Shown here one piece after another: positions 1 through 9,057 of a DNA stretch of 42,508 nt. Position 1 is the first letter of the stretch, and the number at the start of each line of letters is the position of its first letter. The DNA is taken from assembly GCA_964423345.1 (NCBI GenBank), contig CAYREV010000022.1:1-42508 (forward strand). The letters are read 5' to 3'. Origin of the DNA: CAYREV01 sp964423345. GTDB taxonomy: Bacteria > Bacteroidota > Rhodothermia > Balneolales > Balneolaceae. A program made the translations under genes and the position numbers. The notes beneath the pieces were generated by a model. That model saw nothing but the letters and a program-made list of their open reading frames with translations. It searched no databases and was not told the DNA's origin.

Positions 1-2232
1 AACACCACCGATCCCGACTACTACAAGTGGACCCAGTGGATCTTTCTGAAGCTTTATGAAAAGGGGCTGGCCTATGAAGACGATGTGCCGGTAAACTGGT
101 GCCCCGAGCTGGGAACCGTACTGGCCAATGAGGAGGTCATCGATGGAAAAAGTGAAGTGGGGGGATACCCGGTTGTCCGAAAACCCATGCGACAGTGGGT
201 GCTCAAGATTACTGAATATGCCGACCGGCTGCTCGAGGGACTTGAGGAGCTGGATTGGCCCCATTCCACCAAGGAGATGCAGCGGAACTGGATCGGCAAA
301 TCAGTGGGGGCTGACGTCGATTTTGAACTGGCTTCCGATTATGAGCAACTCTCGGACGAGGAGCATAAAATCAGGGTGTTCACCACCCGCCCCGATACTA
401 TTTTCGGCGCAACCTATATGGTACTGGCCCCCGAGCACTACCTGGTCGATACCATAACCCTAGATGAAAAGAAGCAGAAGGTTCAGGAATACAAGGAGGA
501 AGCGGCCCGTAAATCTGAACTGGAACGCACCGAGTTGAACAAGCAAAAAACCGGGGTTTTCACCGGTTCGTATGCGGTAAACCCCGCTACCGGCGAGGAG
601 ATTCCCATTTGGGTAGCTGATTATGTGATGGCAACATACGGAACGGGGGCCATCATGGCTGTGCCGGGACAGGATGAACGCGACTGGGAGTTTGCCGAAA
701 AATTTGATTTGCCTATCGTACGTACGGTACAACCGCCCGAAGATTTTGAAGGCAAGGCATATACCGGAGAGGGCAAGGCCATAAACAGTGATTTCCTGAA
801 CGGGCTGAACGTGGAGGAAGCCAAGGAAAAAATGATCGAATGGCTGGAAGAGAACGGCCATGGCAAAAAGGCCGTCAACTACAAGCTGCGCGACTGGCTG
901 TTTTCCCGGCAGCGGTACTGGGGCGAACCATTTCCCATCATTCATGTTGACGGGGAACCTAAGCCGGTACCGGAAGAGGAGCTGCCGGTAACCCTGCCGG
1001 AACTGGACGATTTTGAACCTACCGACACGGGCGAACCGCCCCTGGCCAAGGCAACGGATTGGGTGAATACCACGGATCCAGAAACCGGGAAGCCGGCGGT
1101 AAGGGAAACCAATACCATGCCCCAGTGGGCGGGTTCCTGCTGGTATTACCTTCGTTACTGCAGTCCCGATTTTGAAGGGGGCCCCATCAAACCGGAAGAA
1201 GAAGACTACTGGCTGCCGGTCGACCTTTATGTCGGTGGAGCGGAGCATTCCGTACTGCATCTTCTCTATGCCCGCTTTTGGCACAAGGTTTTGTACGACT
1301 GCGGAGTGCTTGAGAGCAGGGAACCGTTTCAGAAGCTGGTACACCAGGGGATGATCCTCGGCGAGATGGAATATACCGCCTACAAGAAAGACGGGGAGTG
1401 GGTAAGTGCCGACGAAATCGATGCGATGGGCGAAGTTGAGAAGGTAAAGTTGTCCGAAGCGGATGTAGGCAAGAAAGGGGATACCTATGTAGTCAAGGGT
1501 ACGGAGATCAAGATTGATGCCAAGGCCCACAAGATGTCGAAGTCGAGGGGCAATGTGGTGAACCCGGACGACATCATCGAGGAATACGGGGCCGACTCCA
1601 TGCGTCTCTACGAGATGTTTATGGGGCCGCTGGAGCAGGTGAAGCCGTGGAGCACCAAGGACGTTGACGGGGTATACCGTTTCCTGGGTCGGGTGTGGCG
1701 CCTTATTATTGACGGGGAGACGGGTGAGCTCTCGGATACCGTAGCCGATGTAGAAGCAGACAGGGATCAATTAAAGGCATTGCACGAATGTATCAAGAAA
1801 GTGACCGAAGACATTGAAGAGCTTGCTTTCAATACTGCGATCTCGGCGATGATGATATTTGTAAATGAAGCCAACAAATGGGAGCAGTGCCCGAAAGAGG
1901 TATTGGAGGCCTTTGTCAAGCTGTTGTCGCCTTTTGCACCCCATATTGGTGAAGAGCTCTGGCGAAAGCTGGGGCATGATGAAACCATCGCTTATGAATC
2001 ATGGCCGGAGTTTAACGAGAAATACCTGGTTTCGGATACCCAGCTCTACCCGGTGCAGGTCAACGGCAAAGTGAGAGCGGATATCGAAGTCCCCCGTGAG
2101 CAGGCCAAAAACAAGGAGTTTGTCCTCGAACAGGCCAGGAGAGAAGACAATGTGAAACGCTATCTGGAGGAGGGTGAGGTGGTAAAGGAGATCTTCGTTC
2201 CCGGCCGTATCGTAAACTTTGTGGTGAGGTAA
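1..2232 (+). CDS. leuS: Leucyl-tRNA synthetase, 3' part (5' end outside window)
   Basis: This class I aminoacyl-tRNA synthetase charges tRNA-Leu with leucine in the cytoplasm. The frame is open from base 1 (it begins NTTDPDYYKWTQWIF), so the start codon and the HIGH motif lie upstream of the window. About 743 codons are visible. The CP1 editing domain is recognisable by TTRPDTIFGA (near base 382) and MAVPGQDERDWEF (near base 655). The second ATP-binding signature KMSKS is encoded at 1531-1545, followed by RGNVVNPDDI. The anticodon-binding and C-terminal domains run to the TAA at 2230-2232. The gene converges on the GH3-family gene with only 12 bases between the two stop codons, and I see no terminator hairpin there. 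Identification is secure; only the N-terminus is missing. Confidence 0.97.
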   Translation, partial: NTTDPDYYKWTQWIFLKLYEKGLAYEDDVPVNWCPELGTVLANEEVIDGKSEVGGYPVVRKPMRQWVLKITEYADRLLEGLEELDWPHSTKEMQRNWIGKSVGADVDFELASDYEQLSDEEHKIRVFTTRPDTIFGATYMVLAPEHYLVDTITLDEKKQKVQEYKEEAARKSELERTELNKQKTGVFTGSYAVNPATGEEIPIWVADYVMATYGTGAIMAVPGQDERDWEFAEKFDLPIVRTVQPPEDFEGKAYTGEGKAINSDFLNGLNVEEAKEKMIEWLEENGHGKKAVNYKLRDWLFSRQRYWGEPFPIIHVDGEPKPVPEEELPVTLPELDDFEPTDTGEPPLAKATDWVNTTDPETGKPAVRETNTMPQWAGSCWYYLRYCSPDFEGGPIKPEEEDYWLPVDLYVGGAEHSVLHLLYARFWHKVLYDCGVLESREPFQKLVHQGMILGEMEYTAYKKDGEWVSADEIDAMGEVEKVKLSEADVGKKGDTYVVKGTEIKIDAKAHKMSKSRGNVVNPDDIIEEYGADSMRLYEMFMGPLEQVKPWSTKDVDGVYRFLGRVWRLIIDGETGELSDTVADVEADRDQLKALHECIKKVTEDIEELAFNTAISAMMIFVNEANKWEQCPKEVLEAFVKLLSPFAPHIGEELWRKLGHDETIAYESWPEFNEKYLVSDTQLYPVQVNGKVRADIEVPREQAKNKEFVLEQARREDNVKRYLEEGEVVKEIFVPGRIVNFVVR

Positions 2233-2244
2233 GGCCTTGTTGCC

Positions 2245-3675
2245 CTAAAGAAGGAGCCCGATATTTTCCCGCAAGATACCGGGGAGTTTAGCCTGCGCAC
2301 TGTTTTTCCCGGTAGATTCGAGCCAGCGGTTGATGTCTGTCTGGTTGATGCTTTTTACCCGGGGGATGTCCAATGCCTTACTGTTGCGCCGAATGGCGTA
2401 GTGCCGGTTGATCTCACATAGTCTTTTGTCCACCTTTACTGCCAGCCGTTCAAGGGTATCGGAATGCGGCCGATGGTCAAAATGAATAAACCATTGATGA
2501 AAGGGTCGATCCGATTCGGAAATCAAGCGCGGTGCGACGGTGAACGACCCCGGATGCAGATCCATCTCTTCGGCAGCTTTTCTGAGTGCCTGTTCAGCTT
2601 CATGTAGATATAACCCTTCGCCGAAATCATCGAGCATCTCCGAAATACGTCCCCGTACCCTGATGCGGGGCGGGTTAACCGAGGTGAATTCCACGATATC
2701 ACGCAGGGCATAGCGGAAGAGCCCCCCATTGGTGGAGATAATGACCCCGTAGGGCACTCCCTTCTCAACCTCCCACAGGGGAATGGCATCCTGTATGGCA
2801 AGTGCGTCTTCGTCAGGTAGAGGATCTTTGATAAATTCGTAGAATATGCCGTTCCGGATCACCAGCTTAAGGTCATCTTCGTACAGGTTGTCACTGTAGG
2901 CAAAATACCCTTCAGAGGCCCCGTAGGTTTCAATAAAATCAGGGTTTGCCGCTCCCAACAGCTTGTCAAGATGGGGCTTGTAGGTGGAGAGTTTTACACC
3001 CCCGCAGACCAACAGCCTGAGACCGGGCCATATTTCGTTGACGGAGCTCTTACCGGTAGCTTTCAGGGCTTCCTGGAAGAGGGTGAGGATCCAGCTGGGG
3101 ACGGCGACGATTGCCTTGATATTGGCATCAAGGGCTTTTTCCAGCAGTAGGTCAAACTTCTCACGAAATGGAAGACGGCTTAAGGTTGCAGGGTCTTCCA
3201 GCTGGAAAATACGCAACCAGGAAGGGGTGTTGATTGCGGTAAAGGCGCTTACTTCACCGATCCTGACATGACCGTGGTGTTCAACGGTTCCCGGCAGACT
3301 AAGATGACGGCCCCAAAGCCGGAAAATATTTGGACGCTGCTTCAGGTAGGAGAGGGCAACCATACGCATAAACCGCCTGTCGGCCGACAACCGATCGGCG
3401 GTCAGCGGTAGGTGCTTGCCGTCACCGGTGGTCCCCGCCGAGACAGCAAAGTCCTCTACTTTTCCGGGCCAGGACAGGTTCTGTTCCCCCTTTTTGGCTC
3501 TCCGCACCAAGGGAAGCATATCTTCGTAATAATGCATCGGAAGGCGGTTGGAAAATTCCCTATACCCATCGATCTCCCGGAAGCCGTATTGAAGGCCTAA
3601 TTCGGTATCCTGAGCCTTATTGAGCAGCTGCCTTAGCGTCTCAAGCTGGTATTCCTTGGCTTTCGGGATTGGCAT
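2245..3675 (-). CDS. GH3 auxin-responsive promoter family protein (acyl-adenylating enzyme)
   Basis: This 476-residue protein resembles bacterial members of the GH3 family, part of the ANL adenylate-forming superfamily. Plant GH3 enzymes conjugate amino acids to carboxylic acids such as auxin or jasmonate; the bacterial substrates are unknown. The ATP-binding P-loop-like motif SAGTTGDGKHLPLT lies near residues 79-92. A second motif, ETYGASEG, and the segment ALRDIVEF fit the family's nucleotide-binding elements. No signal peptide or membrane segment is visible, so it is probably cytoplasmic. It lies 53 bases downstream of citrate synthase on the same strand and could be co-transcribed with it. 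The start is ATG at 3675, giving a protein of usual family length. The family call is firm; the substrate is not inferable. Confidence 0.88.
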   Translation of the reverse strand: MPIPKAKEYQLETLRQLLNKAQDTELGLQYGFREIDGYREFSNRLPMHYYEDMLPLVRRAKKGEQNLSWPGKVEDFAVSAGTTGDGKHLPLTADRLSADRRFMRMVALSYLKQRPNIFRLWGRHLSLPGTVEHHGHVRIGEVSAFTAINTPSWLRIFQLEDPATLSRLPFREKFDLLLEKALDANIKAIVAVPSWILTLFQEALKATGKSSVNEIWPGLRLLVCGGVKLSTYKPHLDKLLGAANPDFIETYGASEGYFAYSDNLYEDDLKLVIRNGIFYEFIKDPLPDEDALAIQDAIPLWEVEKGVPYGVIISTNGGLFRYALRDIVEFTSVNPPRIRVRGRISEMLDDFGEGLYLHEAEQALRKAAEEMDLHPGSFTVAPRLISESDRPFHQWFIHFDHRPHSDTLERLAVKVDKRLCEINRHYAIRRNSKALDIPRVKSINQTDINRWLESTGKNSAQAKLPGILRENIGLLL

Positions 3676-3728
3676 TATCGTCTTGCATTATTTGAGGTAT
3701 TGACATCCCGGCTTTCCTGGCCGAAGTG

Positions 3729-4892
3729 CTATCGTTCCTCAACCGGGATCCATTCCAGCTTTTTTTCGCCGGTATACAGGGCCCGGGGTCTGACAAGCCG
3801 GTTGTTTTCGGCCTGTTCGATATAGTGGCCTGTCCAACCGGAAACGCGGCTCATGGCAAAAATACAGGTGTAGAGGTCGGGATGGATGCCCATGGAGTAG
3901 TAAACGGTGGCCGAGAAGAAATCGACGTTGGGATCGATATTTTTCTCATCCTTCATGGTCTTGAGAATGGCCTCGGACCACTCATACAGTTTTACATGTC
4001 CGGTTTCTTCCGATAGTTGCTTGGACATGCTCCGGAGGATACGGGCACGGGGATCCATGGTTTTGTAAACGCGGTGGCCGAAACCCATCACTTTCTCTTT
4101 GTTTTCGAGACGCTCTTTAATGTATGCCACCGGGTCGGAATCGGTCTTGTCAATATGCATAAGCATGTTCATGACCTGCTGGTTGGCACCGCCGTGCAGC
4201 GGCCCCTTGAGGGCTCCTATAGCTCCCGTAACCGATGAGTACATATCCGACTCGGTTGAACATATGGCACGACCGGTAAATGTTGATGCGTTCATGCCGT
4301 GTTCAGCGTGAAGTATCAGGCAAAGATCCATGGTTTTTTCCGCCTGTTTGCCCGGTTCTTCCCCGTTTAACATGTACAGAAAATTAAAAGCAGTACTGCC
4401 TTCATTCAGGGGTTTGACAATTTCCTTGTCATTACGTGCGCGATCATAGGCCGCAATGATCGTGGGAATCTTGGCGGTAATGGATATGGCCTTGTTGATA
4501 CGGTGCCGGGATTCCTTGTCCGCTTCCTTTTCATGAAAGTCGGAAAGCATGGAGACGGCCGTTCGCAATACTGCCATGGGTTCGGCCGTGGTTGAAGTAG
4601 AAGAGATATAATTCAATACCGGATCGGGCAGGGAACGGGATTCCCGCAGTTGGTGGTTCAGTGCTTCCAGTTCTTCCTCGTTAGGCAGGCGGTCATTCCA
4701 TAAAAGGAAGCATACTTCTTCAAAAGTTGCATTTTCAGCCAGGGTGTCGATATCGTACCCCGAATAAACAAGCTCTCCCTTTTGTCCGTCAATAAAACTT
4801 TTGGTCGTTGAAAATGCTACAATACCCTCTAACCCTTTATTGATATGGGGGTATTGGCTCGCATCAATTTCTTGTTCTAAACTTTCAGCCAT
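3729..4892 (-). CDS. gltA: Citrate synthase
   Basis: This enzyme condenses oxaloacetate and acetyl-CoA to citrate at the entry of the TCA cycle. The 387-residue length matches the shorter (dimeric, CitZ-like) bacterial type rather than the longer hexameric enterobacterial enzyme. The expected catalytic residues are all visible: His233 in PLHGGAN, His273 in GFGHRVY and Asp324 in PNVDFFSA. A further conserved His198 sits in HAEHGMN. A Shine-Dalgarno-like GGAG lies about 8 bases before the ATG, and a TATATTTG promoter element lies 46 bases upstream of it. The GH3-family gene follows on the same strand. The gltA/citZ symbol choice is arbitrary; the function is secure. Confidence 0.96.
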   Translation of the reverse strand: MAESLEQEIDASQYPHINKGLEGIVAFSTTKSFIDGQKGELVYSGYDIDTLAENATFEEVCFLLWNDRLPNEEELEALNHQLRESRSLPDPVLNYISSTSTTAEPMAVLRTAVSMLSDFHEKEADKESRHRINKAISITAKIPTIIAAYDRARNDKEIVKPLNEGSTAFNFLYMLNGEEPGKQAEKTMDLCLILHAEHGMNASTFTGRAICSTESDMYSSVTGAIGALKGPLHGGANQQVMNMLMHIDKTDSDPVAYIKERLENKEKVMGFGHRVYKTMDPRARILRSMSKQLSEETGHVKLYEWSEAILKTMKDEKNIDPNVDFFSATVYYSMGIHPDLYTCIFAMSRVSGWTGHYIEQAENNRLVRPRALYTGEKKLEWIPVEER

Positions 4893-4937
4893 TCTTGTAC
4901 TCCGAAATAAATTTTATTTAGCCTTTTTGATTGCTCT

Positions 4938-4945
4938 CAAATATA
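4938..4945 (-). promoter_or_regulatory. Bacteroidota-type -7 promoter element for citrate synthase
   Basis: On the minus strand the sequence reads TATATTTG, an exact match to the TAnnTTTG -7 consensus described for Bacteroidota housekeeping promoters. It ends 46 bases before the citrate synthase ATG. A matching TTG at the -33 position is not evident at the usual 19-base spacing, so the call rests on one element. Confidence 0.45.
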
Positions 4946-5073
4946 ACATCAAGAAGCGTAAAAATCAGCGCTAACTTTAACGCACTCAGTAAATAATATC
5001 GATATTGCAACTTTTATAACGCCAGATATTTTATAAGCGTTTACGCCTGCCGGAAAATAATGTTTTGTTTCAC

Positions 5074-5850
5074 TCAATGGAGTGGGTCGTCCTGTTCCTT
5101 AGCCTCATTCCAGTAGGACTCCATCTCTTCAAGGTTCGTCTCGCTAAATGACTTTCCATTTGAGGAAAGCTGTTCTTCGATATAGCGGAAACGCTTCTCA
5201 AACTTGCGGTTGGTCATCCGCAGGCTGTCCTCGGCATTCAGGTTGATGAACCGGCCGGCGTTAACCAGGGAAAAGAGGAAGTCGCCGAACTCATCTTCAA
5301 TCTCCCTTTGATTCCCGCCCTGCATAACCTCCCTGAGTTCATCAAGCTCCTCTTCCAGCTTTTCCCAGACCTGGTCGAGGTCGGGCCAGTCGAAGCCGAC
5401 GTTGGAGGCTTTTTCCTGCATGCGTTGTGCTTTGATAAGGGCCGGAAGGTGGGCGGGAAGGCCGTCAAGTATGGAGGATTTACCTTCCTTGATCTTTATG
5501 GTTTCCCAGTTTTCGGCCACCTGTTTTTCATCTTCAGCCTCCTCGTCTCCGAATACATGTGGGTGCCGGCGGATGAGTTTTTCCTGTATGGAGTAAATGA
5601 CATCATCAATGGAAAATGAATCCGTCTCCTCGGCCATGCGGCTGTGAAAAACCACATGTAAAAGCAGGTCTCCCAGCTCTTTTTTGAGTTCGTCAAAATC
5701 TTCCCGGTCGATGGCTTCCACCGCCTCATACGCTTCCTCAATAAGATTGTCCTTGATGCTTTGATGGGTTTGTTTGCGATCCCAGGGACATTCTTTTCGG
5801 AGAATCTTTATGATGTTAACGAGATCGCTGAAATCAGTTGTCGGCTGCAT
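5074..5850 (-). CDS. mazG: Nucleoside triphosphate pyrophosphohydrolase MazG
   Basis: MazG hydrolyses (d)NTPs to NMPs plus pyrophosphate and removes non-canonical nucleotides from the cytoplasmic pool. The 258-residue protein has the two tandem MazG domains of the E. coli type. The first metal-binding motif is E38-E39-x-x-E42 with E58-x-x-D61 (EEAYE ... ELGD). The family signature RRHPHVFGD is at 94-102. The second domain repeats the acidic pattern near 165-190 (KLEEELDEL ... EDEFGD). It is the last gene of the maf-TPR-amidotransferase-like-mazG operon, starting 9 bases after the preceding stop. Together with maf it makes two house-cleaning pyrophosphatases in one transcription unit. Confidence 0.95.
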   Translation of the reverse strand: MQPTTDFSDLVNIIKILRKECPWDRKQTHQSIKDNLIEEAYEAVEAIDREDFDELKKELGDLLLHVVFHSRMAEETDSFSIDDVIYSIQEKLIRRHPHVFGDEEAEDEKQVAENWETIKIKEGKSSILDGLPAHLPALIKAQRMQEKASNVGFDWPDLDQVWEKLEEELDELREVMQGGNQREIEDEFGDFLFSLVNAGRFINLNAEDSLRMTNRKFEKRFRYIEEQLSSNGKSFSETNLEEMESYWNEAKEQDDPLH

Positions 5851-5859
5851 AGGTATCGG

Positions 5860-7128
5860 CTAGGTTTTTCGTTTCTTCTTTTTGGCAGCGGGAAACAGAA
5901 TATTGTTGAGGATCAGTCTATATCCCGGGCTGTTGGTGTGAAGGCTGAGGTCGGTGGGCGGGTCGTTGACCCGGTGGGTATAGTCTTCGGGGTCGTGTCC
6001 CGCATAAAAAGTGAATGTTCCCTTCCCGTAGTTGCCATGCAGGTATTTTACCATCGATCTTCCGGGGCTTTCCCCGAGAATCACCACCGATTCTTTAATT
6101 TTTTCCTTTTGGAAGGCGGTGGTCTGGCCGTAAAAACCCCGTATGCTGCTTTGGTGATTCTGAGTAAGCATGGTCGGCACGGGGTCCCATTTGGCGGAGA
6201 ATTCAAAGAGGGTGAAAAAGTCGAGCGACCGGTCCACCTGTTCAATCTGGACAGGAACGTCAATATTCGCATGCTCATATTCGGCGGGGTCGTCACTAAT
6301 CTTAAAATCGGTAAAGGCGAGAGTCTTTGAAAAATCCAGTTTCTTTTGGGCATTGGGATCCATGGGGTCCCCGTCAAATTGGGAGGGGACAATATCAACG
6401 CCTTCAGCGGCCAGTGCAATATCGAAGGTATCGGTGCCCGAACACATGGCGAACATAAATCCACCGTTACCGATGTATTCCTTGATCTTGCGTGCCACGG
6501 CTTTTTTCTCGCGGCTGACTTTATCATACCCCATCTTTCGGGCCATAGCCTCCAGGCGGTTGACCTGCTGTATGTACCAGGGCCGGTTTCTGGATGTCAC
6601 CCAGAATTTGCCGAACTGTCCGGTAAAGTCTTCGTGATGCAGGTGCAGCCAGTCATAGTCAGAAAGCTTGCCGTTAAGCACTTCGGGATCCCAGATCTTA
6701 TCGTACTCCACTTCGGCATAGGTTAGGGCGAGGGTTACCGCATCATCCCACGGGAGCGCCTGTTTTGGGGTGTATACCGCAATTTTAGGAGCTTTATCCA
6801 GCTTCACTACGGCGGTATTGGCATCGGGCTGCTCCACCCTGTTGATGATTTCAGCTGCTTCCGCTTCGGTTATAACTTCAGCCTTAACATTTTTAAGGCG
6901 GCATTGTTTCAGCAGGGACTCCGAGTAGTCGGTCATAAAGGTTCCTCCCTGGTAATTCAATAGCCATTTGGCCGAGTTGCCTTCCTTGAGGTTGTTGAAT
7001 ATGATGCCGTAGGCTTTCAGATGATCGGTTTGTGAAGCGTCCATGGGTATTACAAGCTGCTTTTGAGCTGCAGCTGAGCCCAGGCAAAGAAATAGGGAAA
7101 CAAAAAGGGTAAAGGTTTTTTTCATCAT
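5860..7128 (-). CDS. Secreted amidotransferase-like protein (often labelled asparagine synthetase B in Bacteroidota)
   Basis: This protein of about 422 residues has a clear signal peptide (MMKKTFTLFVSLFLCLGSAAAQ). Its mature start, IPMDASQTDHLKAYG, is typical of a Bacteroidota/Balneolota family usually annotated as asparagine synthetase B. I see neither the N-terminal nucleophilic Cys of class II glutaminases nor the PP-loop ATPase domain of real AsnB, so that name looks unsupported. The segment GGFMFAMCSGTDTF resembles the nucleophile elbow of class I glutamine-amidotransferase folds, with Cys as a possible nucleophile. The start is one of two adjacent ATGs at 7128/7125, immediately after the TPR gene stop at 7130-7132. 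A longer frame begins at 7239 but would overlap the upstream gene by over 100 bases and bury the signal peptide. Function is unknown. Confidence 0.8.
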   Translation of the reverse strand: MMKKTFTLFVSLFLCLGSAAAQKQLVIPMDASQTDHLKAYGIIFNNLKEGNSAKWLLNYQGGTFMTDYSESLLKQCRLKNVKAEVITEAEAAEIINRVEQPDANTAVVKLDKAPKIAVYTPKQALPWDDAVTLALTYAEVEYDKIWDPEVLNGKLSDYDWLHLHHEDFTGQFGKFWVTSRNRPWYIQQVNRLEAMARKMGYDKVSREKKAVARKIKEYIGNGGFMFAMCSGTDTFDIALAAEGVDIVPSQFDGDPMDPNAQKKLDFSKTLAFTDFKISDDPAEYEHANIDVPVQIEQVDRSLDFFTLFEFSAKWDPVPTMLTQNHQSSIRGFYGQTTAFQKEKIKESVVILGESPGRSMVKYLHGNYGKGTFTFYAGHDPEDYTHRVNDPPTDLSLHTNSPGYRLILNNILFPAAKKKKRKT

Positions 7129-7129
7129 A

Positions 7130-9049
7130 TTAGGTTTGTATCTCTTGAAGTTCCTGTATTCTGTTACGGGCAAAATCGGCGTAAAAGCCTGTAGGGTATT
7201 CGAGGATGATCGTCTCGTAGAGAGCGATAATTTTTTCAACCGAGGAGGGATAGGGGCTTACCTGTTCCCTGCCAGGCCCTGAATTATTGTTATTTTGTTT
7301 ATGAATGACCGCCTGGTCGGCTATGCGGGCTTTCTCCCACAGTAGCCTTTCATGCAGGGGAGAATACCTTCCGTTGTCAGACAGGTAGCGTTCCAGCCGA
7401 CGGTATATTACCGGGGCCGATTCGGGGCTGATATGCAAACTCATTTCCAGCAGTGCTTCATCGGCAAGGGGGTGGGATGACCGGCCTCCCGTAATATCTG
7501 CCAGTTCATTGAGCGCCATGGTGTTCTGGCCCTGTGAATAATATTCCATTGCCTTGGCAAAAGGTTGCAGTTTGCCGCCCGTACTGTCGGCCTCAAGTCC
7601 TTCCTGTATCCACACCCTCAATTGCAGGGCGTCGTTTGCAAAATAGGAGGTTGTCTGCCGTTCAAGAGCGTTGAGCTGTATCTTGGCAAATTCATAGTCG
7701 CCGGAAAAAAAATCGGTAAGGGCCAGGAAATAACGGGTTTTTTCTGCCAGGGAACCGATGCGTTCCTGCCTGTTGCTCTTGGTGAAAGCCAACCGGGCCT
7801 GTGCATATTGCCTGTCATATAAATGCAACCGGCCCTGAATATAAGCCCGGTATGCCAGGTTGGAGCTGTCGGGCTGCTGTTCCAGCCTATGCAGGTACCG
7901 TTGTGCCTGGCGGGGATTATGGAGGTGATCCAGTGCGAGATCCGCCAGTTGTATAAGTACGCGTTCAAGGTTGTGGTAGTTTGAGTTTTCCTGCAAAATC
8001 TGCCGGAGGGTGCTGAAGGCTGCCCGGTTCAGGGAATCCCTTTTCTGCTTGAAGGCCAGGTTGTAGTTTTCAAGATAACCGGCCCAGCGGGTGTAGACCT
8101 GGGCCAGTTTTTCAAGGCTTTGGTACTTGGCGGAAGGCACTCCTGCGGTAACATAGTGGCTGAAGGCTTCTTCGGCCAGCTGAAACTTCTTTTCAGCCAT
8201 AAGCTTGGAGCCAAGGCTGTACAGGGTGTAGGTAATCCTTGAATCGGACTTTTCATAGTTTTTAGCGGTGGACAGCGCTCTTTTATGAAGGCCCCGTTCC
8301 ATCAGAAGCCAAACTTCAAGCTGCTGTAGGCTTTGGCGGCTGGGATGAGTGGGGGAAAGCTGTTTAAGGAATTCACCGATTTCGAGAATAGCAATATCGA
8401 AAAGGTAGTCGTCATCGAAGCGCAGCAGCTTCGTTTGCACGAAGCCTATGCGATCGGGGTTATCCTTAAGCAGCTGCAGGTATTGGCGAACAGACTCCTC
8501 ATATTTACCGGCCAGCAGGTAGGTATGAGCCAGTTCATTGGATACCATGGAATTTTTATTGAATATTTGTGCGGCTTCCCGGTATGTGGCAATAGACTGG
8601 CTGAATGCACGCCGGTCGCGCATGGCACGGGCCAGCGACAAATGCACCTGGAGATTTTTTGGGTTGTCTTCTTTTACCTCCTGCCAGGTATCGTAAGCCA
8701 TGGTCGTATCTCCCCGGAAATGCTGTATCTCTCCCAGCCGGATACGGGCTTGAGTGGGATAGCGGCCGGCTTTTACAGCTTCGCGGCTCAGTTGTGCAGC
8801 ACGGTTATAATTTTTGAGGTTAATGAGGCATTCAGTAGCCTTGTCAAAAAAGAGGTAAGTGCCCGGATGCTGCTCATGTAGCTGAAGAAACAGTTCAAAG
8901 GCCTGATCATATTTACGCTGCTGAAACAACTGGTTTGCTATAAAATAATCGTCCCCCCGTGCCTGCCCATGGAGGTGCAGGGGCGTGGCGGCAAGACAAC
9001 CCCACACGATCAACAACATTGGCAGGCACCGGTATGGGAGGCTACGCAT
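7130..9049 (-). CDS. Secreted tetratricopeptide repeat protein
   Basis: A signal peptide (MRSLPYRCLPMLLIVWGCLAA) is followed by about 600 residues of helical TPR repeats. Examples are QLFQQRKYDQAFELFLQLHEQ, the segment SKLMAEKKFQLAEEAFSHYV, and GRLHLYDRQYAQARLAFTKS. Such proteins usually act as periplasmic or outer-membrane scaffolds; no enzymatic motif is seen. I prefer the ATG at 9049. The frame also extends to a GTG at 9061, which overlaps the maf stop as GTGA and would favour translational coupling. The next gene's ATG lies one base after this stop. The position between maf and the secreted amidotransferase-like gene suggests a shared transcript, but a functional link is not shown. Confidence 0.88.
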   Translation of the reverse strand: MRSLPYRCLPMLLIVWGCLAATPLHLHGQARGDDYFIANQLFQQRKYDQAFELFLQLHEQHPGTYLFFDKATECLINLKNYNRAAQLSREAVKAGRYPTQARIRLGEIQHFRGDTTMAYDTWQEVKEDNPKNLQVHLSLARAMRDRRAFSQSIATYREAAQIFNKNSMVSNELAHTYLLAGKYEESVRQYLQLLKDNPDRIGFVQTKLLRFDDDYLFDIAILEIGEFLKQLSPTHPSRQSLQQLEVWLLMERGLHKRALSTAKNYEKSDSRITYTLYSLGSKLMAEKKFQLAEEAFSHYVTAGVPSAKYQSLEKLAQVYTRWAGYLENYNLAFKQKRDSLNRAAFSTLRQILQENSNYHNLERVLIQLADLALDHLHNPRQAQRYLHRLEQQPDSSNLAYRAYIQGRLHLYDRQYAQARLAFTKSNRQERIGSLAEKTRYFLALTDFFSGDYEFAKIQLNALERQTTSYFANDALQLRVWIQEGLEADSTGGKLQPFAKAMEYYSQGQNTMALNELADITGGRSSHPLADEALLEMSLHISPESAPVIYRRLERYLSDNGRYSPLHERLLWEKARIADQAVIHKQNNNNSGPGREQVSPYPSSVEKIIALYETIILEYPTGFYADFARNRIQELQEIQT

Positions 9050-9057
9050 GGTTGGTC

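Noticed and set aside
460..1770. 436-codon open frame on the minus strand
   Set aside because: It is antisense to leuS, whose sequence is unmistakable, and its translation shows no family features.
2233..2244. Bidirectional terminator between leuS and the GH3 gene
   Set aside because: The 12-base gap has no stem with a T-run on either strand.
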